A stretch of 43,636 nucleotides of DNA, taken from NCBI GenBank assembly GCA_964400495.1, contig CAYNTS010000013.1, positions 1 through 43,636 of the forward strand, given 5' to 3'. Position numbers and translations under genes: made by a program. This document shows, in pieces, positions 7,773-15,580 of the stretch. Position 1 is the first letter of the stretch; each line of letters opens with the position of its first letter. The notes under the pieces are model-generated. The model did not search any database. It was not told the DNA's origin and was given only the letters and a program-made list of their open reading frames with translations. This stretch comes from CAYNTS01 sp964400495 (GTDB taxonomy: Bacteria; Fidelibacterota; Marinisomatia; SCGC-AAA003-L08; D37C17).

Positions 7773-8666
7773 ATGAAAAAATTCTACTTATTTACCAATC
7801 CAGTAAGTGGTACACAAAAGGGACTTCAAATTTCTAAATCTGTTAAATCTATTTTGCAGAACTCAGGAGCAATAATTGAAGAATCAATAACCAACCATCA
7901 CGGACATATTGAAGAGTTAATTCAAAAAATAGATTTATCTAAATATAATGGTATTTTAATCATTGGTGGCGATGGGAGTATGCATGAAGCTGTAAATGGA
8001 TTGTTAAACAGAAAAGATAAACAACAAATTCCAATTGGGTTAATCCCAGGTGGTAGTGGAAATGCATTTTTGCATGATTTAAAATTATTAGATTTGAATG
8101 AAAATATTAAAGCCATTCTAAATGGCAAAACCAAAAAGATAGATTTGGCATCCCTTAAATTTGATAATAAATCAAGATACTCATTTAATATTGTTGGATG
8201 GGGTCTTGTAACAAATATTGGTTTAACTGCAGAAAAAATGCGGCGGTTAGGAACATCACGATATACTCTTGCATCCATAGTTGAAGCACTAAAATACAAA
8301 CCTTTAGAGGCAACTGTTATTGTAGATGGAAAAGATTTATCAAAAGATGTAGTCTTTGTAATGGCATGTAATACTATTCATTCTGGAAAAGGAATGCAAA
8401 TTGCACCAAAAGCCAAATTAGATGATGGATTATATGATGTAGTTGTCGTTCGCGGTGATATTTCAAAAATGGATATTTTTAGATTACTTCCTAAAATATT
8501 TGACGGTTCTCATATCCAACATCCCTCAGTAGATTATTATCAAGCTAGCTCATTTTCAATTTTACCTAAGAATAATACTACATTAAATATTGATGGCGAA
8601 TTAATCGGTAAAACCCCAATTCATGCTAATGTTATTCCACAAGCATTAGAAATATTTATTAACTAG
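7773..8666 (+). CDS. Diacylglycerol/sphingosine-kinase-family lipid kinase
   Basis: 297 residues. NPVSGTQKG opens the DAGK catalytic domain (about 1-130). GGDGSMHEAVNGL is the nucleotide-binding loop, and GGSGNAFLHDL takes the place of the LGTGNDFAR seen in DgkB/YegS. The C-terminal beta-sandwich ends NIDGELIGKTPIHANVIPQALEIFI, usual for the family. It phosphorylates a lipid hydroxyl (diacylglycerol, or a long-chain base) at the cytoplasmic face of the membrane using ATP. The HEAVNGL and GSGNA wording is closer to sphingosine/long-chain-base kinases than to DgkB, so the substrate is open. The 41-base upstream gap lacks a clear SD. Confidence 0.82.
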   Translation: MKKFYLFTNPVSGTQKGLQISKSVKSILQNSGAIIEESITNHHGHIEELIQKIDLSKYNGILIIGGDGSMHEAVNGLLNRKDKQQIPIGLIPGGSGNAFLHDLKLLDLNENIKAILNGKTKKIDLASLKFDNKSRYSFNIVGWGLVTNIGLTAEKMRRLGTSRYTLASIVEALKYKPLEATVIVDGKDLSKDVVFVMACNTIHSGKGMQIAPKAKLDDGLYDVVVVRGDISKMDIFRLLPKIFDGSHIQHPSVDYYQASSFSILPKNNTTLNIDGELIGKTPIHANVIPQALEIFIN

Positions 8667-8699
8667 TAATCTTTACTAAATAATGTGTAATTTTGTTTC

Positions 8700-8945
8700 A
8701 TGACTATTCATGAAATTGAAGATAAACTTAGAACTTCATTTCAGCATTCAGAAGTTGAAGTTAAAAATACTCGATCAATGCACCACGGACATGACCAAGG
8801 TGGATATCATTTAAAAGCTATAATTAAATATGATGGATTTGATAATATTTCTCTACTTGATAAACATCGAATGATATATAAAATATTAGAAGAAGAAATG
8901 AACAATGGCATTATTCATGCACTTTCTATAGAGGTAAAAAAATGA
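8700..8945 (+). CDS. bolA: BolA-family protein
   Basis: 81 residues, a usual size for BolA/IbaG. The class II KH-like fold is supported by a central HxxGHDQGGYHLKAII-type segment and the late DKHRMIYKILEEEM-NGIIHALSI pattern, in which the conserved C-terminal His supplies a [2Fe-2S] ligand. BolA proteins form heterodimers with monothiol CGFS glutaredoxins, share a cluster, and take part in Fe-S trafficking. The next gene encodes exactly such a glutaredoxin and overlaps this one by 4 bases (ATGA), so the pair is translationally coupled. That arrangement supports the assignment more strongly than the short sequence alone. Confidence 0.87.
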   Translation: MTIHEIEDKLRTSFQHSEVEVKNTRSMHHGHDQGGYHLKAIIKYDGFDNISLLDKHRMIYKILEEEMNNGIIHALSIEVKK

Positions 8946-9265
8946 CTGAAGAACAGAAAAATCAAATTAAAGAAATAATTGAATCAGAAAAAATATTTCT
9001 CATGTTAAAAGGAACCCCATCTCAACCAGTATGTGGTTTTTCTGCACGTGTTGTGAAAATATTAAATAAATATCTACCAAACTATGCATACTTTAATGTG
9101 TTTGACAATATTGGACTTATGAATGCAATAAAAGAATATGCTAACTGGCCAACGACTCCTCAATTATTTGTAAATGGTGAACTTATTGGTGGGTGCGATA
9201 TAATAGAACAATTAGATAGTGAAGGAAAATTAGAAAATATTCTTAAAAATAAAAAAGGGAGCTAA
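8942..9265 (+). CDS. grxD: Monothiol CGFS glutaredoxin (Grx4/GrxD type)
   Basis: 107 residues, the usual length. KGTPSQPVCGFSARVVKIL contains the CGFS active site. WPTTPQLFVNGELIGGCDI is the conserved TVP-like/glutathione-binding region, here with Thr-Thr-Pro. These proteins bind a glutathione-ligated [2Fe-2S] cluster and deliver it to acceptors or to BolA. The gene overlaps bolA by four bases. Its TAA stop is the loop of the terminator hairpin that follows. Confidence 0.92.
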   Translation: MTEEQKNQIKEIIESEKIFLMLKGTPSQPVCGFSARVVKILNKYLPNYAYFNVFDNIGLMNAIKEYANWPTTPQLFVNGELIGGCDIIEQLDSEGKLENILKNKKGS

Positions 9266-9278
9266 GCTCCCTTTTTTT
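9251..9278. terminator. Bidirectional intrinsic terminator between grxD and the LysM gene
   Basis: AAAAAAGGGAGC, loop TAA, GCTCCCTTTTTTT. Perfect 12-base arms with an A-tract on the left and a T-tract on the right work in both directions. The loop is the grxD stop codon, and the T-run on the right overlaps the stop of the convergent LysM gene. Confidence 0.9.
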
Positions 9279-9993
9279 AATCAAATTCTGGCCACAATTG
9301 GCTTCTTACTTTTAATTCCATCTCAGGCATTAATTTTCCATCATTTGCATTAATTAATGCATCATTATCCCAAAATAATACAACCCATGCGAACTCATCT
9401 CCGTATACTTCTTTAGCGATTGTCCATAATGAGTCATGTGGTTTTACAGAATAAAGATAATGCTCATATTCCCATTCAACAGCGTTTGCAGTTGGCTTCT
9501 TTAAATCAAGCTCATTATAGGGATATATTAAATTTGGGTTATCAGAGTCTGGACCAATACCATTTTCTTCCCAATGTTCTTGATTCCATTTCCAAATTCG
9601 TCGCCATTCATTTGCATTTCCATATTCTTGATATGCAATAAGTGATAAATAATCTCCTGGCTTTATCATATAATCTACCCAAATACTATCAGGAAATATA
9701 TGGTCGGAATCTTGCTGAGGTACTATTTGTTCTTTAATGTCTGCTTCTACAACTTCTTCAATTGCAGGTAACTCCTCTTTTGCTAAATCTGAATCTATTG
9801 CTTCAACTTCAATTATTTCTGTAGAGATTTCTACAGATGTAATTTCTGTTGTTTCTAGAATTGGTTCATTTGTAACTTCTGAAATAGATACTGGTATTTG
9901 TTTCTCAACAGTAGTGTCTGGAGTTACATTTTTCTTTTTTGAACATGCTGTTACCAAAATTAAAGATAAGAAAATAATTACAATATTTCGCAT
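9277..9993 (-). CDS. Lipoprotein with two LysM domains
   Basis: 238 residues. N-terminus MRNIVIIFLSLILVTACSKKK is a lipoprotein signal with the lipobox VTAC. Residues about 25-95 are a Thr/Val/Glu-rich acidic linker. Two LysM-like modules follow: IKPGDYLSLIAYQEYGNANEWRRI... (about 109-165) and VKPHDSLWTIAKEVYGDEFAW... (about 183-230). LysM binds peptidoglycan, so this is a lipid-anchored, wall-binding periplasmic protein. No enzymatic domain is present. SD AGGA precedes the start. It lies downstream of atpC on the same strand with a 90-base gap that lacks a strong terminator, so some read-through from the ATP synthase operon is plausible. Confidence 0.82.
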   Translation of the reverse strand: MRNIVIIFLSLILVTACSKKKNVTPDTTVEKQIPVSISEVTNEPILETTEITSVEISTEIIEVEAIDSDLAKEELPAIEEVVEADIKEQIVPQQDSDHIFPDSIWVDYMIKPGDYLSLIAYQEYGNANEWRRIWKWNQEHWEENGIGPDSDNPNLIYPYNELDLKKPTANAVEWEYEHYLYSVKPHDSLWTIAKEVYGDEFAWVVLFWDNDALINANDGKLMPEMELKVRSQLWPEFD

Positions 9994-10032
9994 AGGGTTT
10001 TCCTCAAATAAATAAGTTATGATAAGAATCTG

Positions 10033-10051
10033 ACGGTGTAATTAACGCCGT
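10033..10051 (-). other. Short hairpin between atpC and the LysM gene
   Basis: ACGGTG, 7-base loop, CGCCGT: a six-pair stem with one G-T wobble. No T-run follows in the direction of transcription, so it is at best a weak terminator or a processing/attenuation structure. Confidence 0.3.
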
Positions 10052-10083
10052 TCTTGCAAGGGAGTTTCAGTTTATTTTATAAT

Positions 10084-10479
10084 TTAACGGTTGACTATTT
10101 TAAGTCGATTTCGAGCACGCTCAATTTCAGCACGTGTTCGTGCTTGGTCAACATGAGCTTCATGTTTCTTTTGCTCTGCTCTATCTAATGCTTTTTTCGC
10201 TCTGTCTGTATCAATTTCAGATGATCTCTCAGCAGTTTCAACAAGTAGCATAACACTTTCTGGTTGGATATCTGCATATCCACCACTAGTTGCTAAAAAA
10301 TAGGTTTCATTATCTTTTACAACCTTAATTTCACCAACATCAAGTGCAATAATTGCATGAGTATGACCTGCTTCTACACCAAACAATCCATCAGTTGATG
10401 GGGCACGTAAGTAAGTTACTTGCCCCTCATTAATTACTTTTTCTGGAGTTACAATATCTAATTGAAATGATTTAGCCAT
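10084..10479 (-). CDS. atpC: ATP synthase F1 epsilon subunit
   Basis: 131 residues, full length. The N-terminal beta-sandwich contains the family pattern around SFQLDIVTPEKVI and LFGVEAGHTHAI. A charged C-terminal helical hairpin follows, RAKKALDRAEQKKHEAHVDQ. Epsilon sits in the central stalk with gamma and can brake ATP hydrolysis. It is the last gene of the atp operon, 6 bases after atpD. Confidence 0.93.
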   Translation of the reverse strand: MAKSFQLDIVTPEKVINEGQVTYLRAPSTDGLFGVEAGHTHAIIALDVGEIKVVKDNETYFLATSGGYADIQPESVMLLVETAERSSEIDTDRAKKALDRAEQKKHEAHVDQARTRAEIERARNRLKIVNR

Positions 10480-10485
10480 TAGATA

Positions 10486-11880
10486 TTAAGCACCTTTCTT
10501 TACTTTATCAACAACTTCGTCAACGGTTCCAATATAAGCAAATGCATTTTCATTGTATTCATCCATTTCACCGTTTACAATTGCCTCAAAGCCTGAAACT
10601 GTATCTTCTAGTGAAACATATCTTCCGGCAACACCTGTGAACTGTTCAGCAACGAAGAATGGTTGCGACATAAATTTCTGCAATTTACGTGCTCTGTTTA
10701 CAGAAAGTTTATCACCATCAGAAAGTTCATCCATACCCAAAATTGCGATAATATCTTGTAAATCTTTATATTTTTGAAGTGTGGTTTGCACATCTCGAGC
10801 AACAGCGTAATGTCTATCACCAATAACACGTGGATCCAGTATTCTTGATGTTGATGCAAGTGGATCAACCGCTGGGTAAATCCCAAGCTCAGCAATTCGT
10901 CGCTCTAGCACAGTAGTAGCGTCTAGGTGAGCAAATGTTGTTGCCGGGGCTGGGTCAGTCAGGTCATCCGCTGGTACATATACAGCCTGTACAGAAGTTA
11001 CAGAACCTTTCTTAGTAGAAGTAATACGTTCTTGCAATTCACCCATTTCAGTACCCAAGGTTGGTTGATAACCCACAGCTGAAGGCATACGTCCTAATAG
11101 TGCAGATACCTCAGAACCAGCTTGTGTAAATCTGAAGATATTATCAACGAATAACAACACGTCTTTACCTTCTTGGTCACGGAAATATTCTGCCATTGTA
11201 AGACCAGAAAGTGCAACACGTAAACGTGCCCCTGGTGGTTCATTCATTTGACCAAATACCATAGCAGTTTTTTCAATAACTCCAGACTCAGTCATTTCAT
11301 TATATAAATCGTTACCTTCACGTGTACGTTCTCCAACACCAGCAAAAATGGAGTAACCACCGTGCTCAGTAGCAATGTTTCTAATCAATTCTTGAATCAG
11401 AACTGTTTTACCAACACCAGCACCACCAAATAAACCAGTTTTACCACCTTTAGTGTATGGTTCCATTAAGTCAACAACTTTAATACCTGTTACAAGTACT
11501 TCTGAACTTGTTGTTAACTCATCAAATTTTGGAGCTGAACGGTGAATTGGGAGTCTGTCTTTTGTTCCAGCATCACCTTTTTCATCGATTGTATTACCCA
11601 ACACATCAAACATTCGACCGAGAGTCTTTTCACCAACGGGCACAGAAATTGGTGCACCTGAGTCAACTACTTTAGCACCACGAGTCATTCCGTCAGTAGA
11701 ATCCATTGCAACAGTACGTACAACTGAATCACCCAAATGTTGAGCAACTTCAAGCACTAACTTGCCGGTACCTTCGCGTTCAATTTCTAATGCATTATAA
11801 ATTTCTGGAAGTTGACCATCTTCAAATGTTACATCAACTACCGCACCCATGATTTGTGAAATTTTACCTTGTAATTTCAT
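10486..11880 (-). CDS. atpD: ATP synthase F1 beta subunit
   Basis: 464 residues. GGAGVGKT is the catalytic P-loop. GERTREGND carries the catalytic Glu region, and ALLGRMPSAVGYQPTL is the family signature, with the C-terminal helical domain complete. Beta holds the three catalytic sites of the F1 hexamer. It lies between gamma and epsilon in the canonical order, with a 9-base gap on the upstream side. Confidence 0.98.
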   Translation of the reverse strand: MKLQGKISQIMGAVVDVTFEDGQLPEIYNALEIEREGTGKLVLEVAQHLGDSVVRTVAMDSTDGMTRGAKVVDSGAPISVPVGEKTLGRMFDVLGNTIDEKGDAGTKDRLPIHRSAPKFDELTTSSEVLVTGIKVVDLMEPYTKGGKTGLFGGAGVGKTVLIQELIRNIATEHGGYSIFAGVGERTREGNDLYNEMTESGVIEKTAMVFGQMNEPPGARLRVALSGLTMAEYFRDQEGKDVLLFVDNIFRFTQAGSEVSALLGRMPSAVGYQPTLGTEMGELQERITSTKKGSVTSVQAVYVPADDLTDPAPATTFAHLDATTVLERRIAELGIYPAVDPLASTSRILDPRVIGDRHYAVARDVQTTLQKYKDLQDIIAILGMDELSDGDKLSVNRARKLQKFMSQPFFVAEQFTGVAGRYVSLEDTVSGFEAIVNGEMDEYNENAFAYIGTVDEVVDKVKKGA

Positions 11881-11889
11881 ACACCTTCC

Positions 11890-12747
11890 TTACCCTGCAA
11901 GTGCATTTGCACCACTTACGATTTCTATTATTTCAGTTGTTATTGCTGATTGTCGAGCTTTATTATATTCTAGCCCTAAGTCTTTGATCATATCTCCAGC
12001 ATTTTCAGTTGCATTTTCCATCGCTACCATTCTAGCTGCATGTTCAGAAGCATTTGATTCCAATAAATATTGCCACATTTGAATATTTAAATGTCGTGGA
12101 ATAACATTATGAATGATTACTTCTTTACTTGGTTCGTATAATCGGTCAACTGATTTAATTTCTTCAGTTGATTCAACTACCAATGGTAAAAACACAACAT
12201 CTTTTAATGTTTGACTTCCCATACTTTTGAATTCATTGTAAACTACTCGAACTTCATCAACATCTCCCGATGTGAATTTTTCAACTATCTCAGTACCAAA
12301 GCTCATTGCATCTTGAAAGTTTAATGAATTCCAAAAATCAATATGAGTTGATACAATATTGTAGTTACGTGCTTTAAAATAGTCTCTACTTTTTTTACCA
12401 ATACAAATAATATCCACTTTTTCTTTACCAAAGTCATCTATTTCTTGATGGGCTTTTCGTAAAATATTGGAGTTAAATGCACCTGCCATCCCTCTGTCAG
12501 AAGTAATTACTACAAAGAGTTTTCGTTTTACTTCACGAACTTGAAGTTCTGGCAACATCCCTCTGTCAATATCTGGTAAAAGACTATTTAACATTTCATG
12601 CAATCTGCTAGAATATGGACGTGCTTGCTCCATATTCATTTGTGCGCGACGCAATTTAGCAGCTGCAACCATTTTCATGGCCTTTGTTACCTGCTGAATG
12701 CTCTTAATCGATTTTATTCGATCGCGTATGTCTTTTAGATTTGCCAT
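11890..12747 (-). CDS. atpG: ATP synthase F1 gamma subunit
   Basis: 285 residues. N-terminal helix MANLKDIRDRIKSIKSIQQV with TKAMKMVAAAKLRRAQ, a central Rossmann-like domain, and C-terminal helix MENATENAGDMI...ARQSAITTEIIEIVSGA, all diagnostic. Gamma is the rotor shaft of F1. It starts 6 bases after the atpA stop. Confidence 0.97.
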   Translation of the reverse strand: MANLKDIRDRIKSIKSIQQVTKAMKMVAAAKLRRAQMNMEQARPYSSRLHEMLNSLLPDIDRGMLPELQVREVKRKLFVVITSDRGMAGAFNSNILRKAHQEIDDFGKEKVDIICIGKKSRDYFKARNYNIVSTHIDFWNSLNFQDAMSFGTEIVEKFTSGDVDEVRVVYNEFKSMGSQTLKDVVFLPLVVESTEEIKSVDRLYEPSKEVIIHNVIPRHLNIQMWQYLLESNASEHAARMVAMENATENAGDMIKDLGLEYNKARQSAITTEIIEIVSGANALAG

Positions 12748-12753
12748 TTAGGA

Positions 12754-14277
12754 TTAAAAACCTTTCACAAAGTTTTCAACAATATCTTTTATTTTGGCAT
12801 CAAGTTCATCTGAAAGCTGACCACTATTTTTCAATTCATCTAACACGTCTGAATGTGAAGCATCTAAGGTGTCAAACAATCTTTCTTCAAACTCAACCAT
12901 TCTATTTAATGGAAGCGAATCAACATATCCTTTTGTAGCAGCATACAGAAGAACAATTTGTTTTTCTGTATCAATTGGAGAGTATTGTTTTTGTTTTAAG
13001 ATTTCCATCAATCGAGATCCACGTGTCAATTGATCTTGAGTTGCTTTGTCCAAATCTGAACCAAACTTTGCAAATGCTTCTAATTCACGATATTGAGCAA
13101 GGTCAAGTTTCAAAGTACCAGCCACTTTTTTCATTGCTTTAACCTGAGCGTTACCACCTACACGTGATACTGAAATTCCTACATCCACAGCAGGTCGTTG
13201 ACCCGTGTTAAATAAGTTTGTTTCAAGGAATATTTGACCATCTGTAATTGAAATCACGTTTGTAGGAATATATGCTGATACATCACCTTCTTGTGTTTCA
13301 ATAATTGGTAGAGCAGTTAGTGAGCCACCACCCAAATCATCATTTAATTTAGCTGCACGTTCAAGTAATCGACTATGCAGATAGAAAACATCACCTGGAT
13401 ATGCTTCACGACCTGGAGGTCTTCGAAGCAATAACGACATTTGTCTATATGCTGTAGCATGTTTTGACAAATCATCATAAATAACAAGAGCATGCATACC
13501 ATTATCACGGTAATACTCACCCAATGTTACACCAGCATACGGTGCTAAGAACAATAATGGTGCAGGTTCCATAGCAGATGCAGTAACAACAGTCGTGTAT
13601 TCCATTGCACCGGCTGCCTCAAGCTCAGCAACCACACGCACAACAGTTGATTCTTTTTGTCCAATTGCAACATATATACAATGTACTGGAGTATCTGTAT
13701 CGTGAGTGTACTTTTGGTTAATAATGGTATCAATAGCAATCGCTGTTTTACCTGTTTGTCTATCACCAATTATCAATTCACGTTGACCACGACCAATAGG
13801 AATCATTGCATCTACCGCTTTCAAACCAGTTTGAAGTGGTTCGGTTACCGGCTTACGTGATAATACACCAGTTGCTTTTCGTTCAATTGGTAATGTTTCA
13901 CTACTCTTTATATCGCCCTTACCATCCACAGGCTGACCTAAAGGATTCACAACACGACCAAGCATTTTTTTACCAACACTAATTTCAAGAACTCGACCTG
14001 TTCGTTTAACAATGTCACCTTCTTTAATGAGTCGGCTATCACCAAATAATACAATACCTACATTATCTTCTTCAAGGTTCATAGCCATTCCAAACACACC
14101 ATTTGGGAGTTCAACCATTTCAGAAGACATTACATTTTCTAAACCATGAACACGAGCCACACCGTCACCCACCATGGTAACTTCACCTACTTCAGCTACG
14201 TCAATATCAACTTTAAAATCGCTAAGTTGTTGTTTCAGTAACGATGCTATTTCGTCAGTTTTAATTTCCATTAACAC
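12754..14277 (-). CDS. atpA: ATP synthase F1 alpha subunit
   Basis: 507 residues, full length. GDRQTGKT is the noncatalytic-site P-loop. The signature PAVDVGISVSRVGG is intact. Alpha alternates with beta in the F1 hexamer. A few residues upstream (MLMEIKTDEIASLL) leave the start ambiguous between two nearby Met codons; MEIKTDE at 14271 is equally likely. It follows atpH by 12 bases. Confidence 0.98.
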   Translation of the reverse strand: MLMEIKTDEIASLLKQQLSDFKVDIDVAEVGEVTMVGDGVARVHGLENVMSSEMVELPNGVFGMAMNLEEDNVGIVLFGDSRLIKEGDIVKRTGRVLEISVGKKMLGRVVNPLGQPVDGKGDIKSSETLPIERKATGVLSRKPVTEPLQTGLKAVDAMIPIGRGQRELIIGDRQTGKTAIAIDTIINQKYTHDTDTPVHCIYVAIGQKESTVVRVVAELEAAGAMEYTTVVTASAMEPAPLLFLAPYAGVTLGEYYRDNGMHALVIYDDLSKHATAYRQMSLLLRRPPGREAYPGDVFYLHSRLLERAAKLNDDLGGGSLTALPIIETQEGDVSAYIPTNVISITDGQIFLETNLFNTGQRPAVDVGISVSRVGGNAQVKAMKKVAGTLKLDLAQYRELEAFAKFGSDLDKATQDQLTRGSRLMEILKQKQYSPIDTEKQIVLLYAATKGYVDSLPLNRMVEFEERLFDTLDASHSDVLDELKNSGQLSDELDAKIKDIVENFVKGF

Positions 14278-14289
14278 TCCATTTTACAA

Positions 14290-14829
14290 TTAAGTTCGGG
14301 TTAGCGAACTTCTGAGTTTTTCAAGTTTTGTAGAAACCGACCCATCCACAATTGTATTTCCAATTCTAAATTTTGCACCACCTAAAATTGTAGAATCAAC
14401 AACTATTTCAGTTTCAATATCCTTGTTTAATTTTGATCCAATTTGTTCTGAAATTGAATTCAGGTCATCTGCTGAAATTGCAGTAGCAGTTGTGACAGAT
14501 ACCTTAACTTTATCTGATTCAGAATCGCATACAAAATGAAATCGTTTTACAATATCTTCAAATGAGGTTACATCACCATTCTCGATGAGAATAGCTAGAA
14601 ACTCTCTTTCAAATTCCGTTGTGACTGATGCTAATACCGTATTAATAATTGATAATTTATCAGCTTCTGAAACACGTTTTGTAAGCAACAATAATCTAAA
14701 TTCAGGAGCATGTTTAATGATAGATTGAATAGCATCTAATCTACCTCCAAGTTCCTGTGTTTGATTCATTTCTTTTGCGGTTGAGTATAAAACCTGTGCA
14801 TATCGCTTAACATTGCGAATATTTTTCAT
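14290..14829 (-). CDS. atpH: ATP synthase F1 delta subunit (OSCP)
   Basis: 179 residues. N-terminal helical domain (RYAQVLYSTAKEMNQ, FRLLLLTKRVSEADK) and C-terminal GGAKFRIGNTIVDGSVSTKLEKLRSSL, the conserved OSCP ending. It joins the peripheral stalk to the top of alpha/beta. The start overlaps the atpF stop by one base (TAATG). Confidence 0.95.
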   Translation of the reverse strand: MKNIRNVKRYAQVLYSTAKEMNQTQELGGRLDAIQSIIKHAPEFRLLLLTKRVSEADKLSIINTVLASVTTEFEREFLAILIENGDVTSFEDIVKRFHFVCDSESDKVKVSVTTATAISADDLNSISEQIGSKLNKDIETEIVVDSTILGGAKFRIGNTIVDGSVSTKLEKLRSSLTRT

Positions 14830-15314
14830 TAAGCTTTTCCTATGCCTTCAATTGTATCATCAACTAGTTTGCGATTGTCTACAGAATCCAAGTTTTTTTC
14901 AATTATTTTAGATGCAGCTGTTAATGAAATATCAACTACAACAGATTGAATATCTTGAATTGCTTTTGTACGTTCTGCATCAATTTGCTCTTTCGCTTTG
15001 GCAATCATTTCATCTGATTTTGCTTTGGCAGACGTTTCAATTTCTGCTTTCATCCGTTCACCCGCTATTTTTCCATCAGCAACAATTTGTTGAGCTTCGT
15101 GTTGAGCTTTTTTCACCATTTCCTCATATTCATTGGAAACTTTTTCTGCTTCAACACGTGCTTTTTTTGCTGAATCAAGTGCGTCTCGAATTTCAGATTC
15201 TCTTGCCTCAAGTGCAGTTAATATCGGTCCCCATGCTACTATTTTCAATACTATTAATAGTAAGATAAAAGTAACTACTGACCATGCTAACAATCCACCA
15301 TGAACTTCTAACAT
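14829..15314 (-). CDS. atpF: ATP synthase Fo b subunit
   Basis: 161 residues. One N-terminal membrane helix (LLAWSVVTFILLLIVLKIVAW) is followed by a long Ala/Glu/Lys-rich helix (about 35-160) that dimerises as the peripheral stalk. Only one b-type gene is present, so a homodimeric stalk is expected. It lies between atpE and atpH as usual. Confidence 0.94.
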   Translation of the reverse strand: MLEVHGGLLAWSVVTFILLLIVLKIVAWGPILTALEARESEIRDALDSAKKARVEAEKVSNEYEEMVKKAQHEAQQIVADGKIAGERMKAEIETSAKAKSDEMIAKAKEQIDAERTKAIQDIQSVVVDISLTAASKIIEKNLDSVDNRKLVDDTIEGIGKA

Positions 15315-15323
15315 ATATTACCT

Positions 15324-15551
15324 TTATTTCATTTGTAACATGAAGCAAATCACTGCTGAGAATAATGCCACACCTTCAATCAATGCTGACATAATCAAAG
15401 CGGTAGTTCTGATCTCACCAGTTGCTTCTGGTTGACGACCTGTTGCTTCGGCTGCGGCTGCGGTAATTTTACCAATTCCAAGACCTGCTCCAATAGTTAC
15501 TAATCCTGCGCCTAAACCAGCGCCTAAGTATGCTGCAAAAGTTGCATCCAT
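15324..15551 (-). CDS. atpE: ATP synthase Fo c subunit (proton type by residue pattern)
   Basis: 75-residue hairpin of two membrane helices joined by the polar loop ATGRQPEA. The ion-carrying acid is Glu59 in helix 2 (SALIEGVALFS). The Na+ ligands of Ilyobacter-type c (Gln32, Ser66, Thr67, Tyr70) correspond to Lys28, Gly, Val and Phe here, so H+ coupling is expected. The Gly/Ala-rich first helix (GAGLGAGLVTIGAGLGIG) packs the c-ring. Confidence 0.96.
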   Translation of the reverse strand: MDATFAAYLGAGLGAGLVTIGAGLGIGKITAAAAEATGRQPEATGEIRTTALIMSALIEGVALFSAVICFMLQMK

Positions 15552-15580
15552 TTACTTATACTCCTTCTTGTTGTTCATTA

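Noticed and set aside
10033..10051. Terminator for the atp operon
   Set aside because: The stem is only six pairs and no T-run follows on the minus strand, so it is listed only as a weak hairpin.
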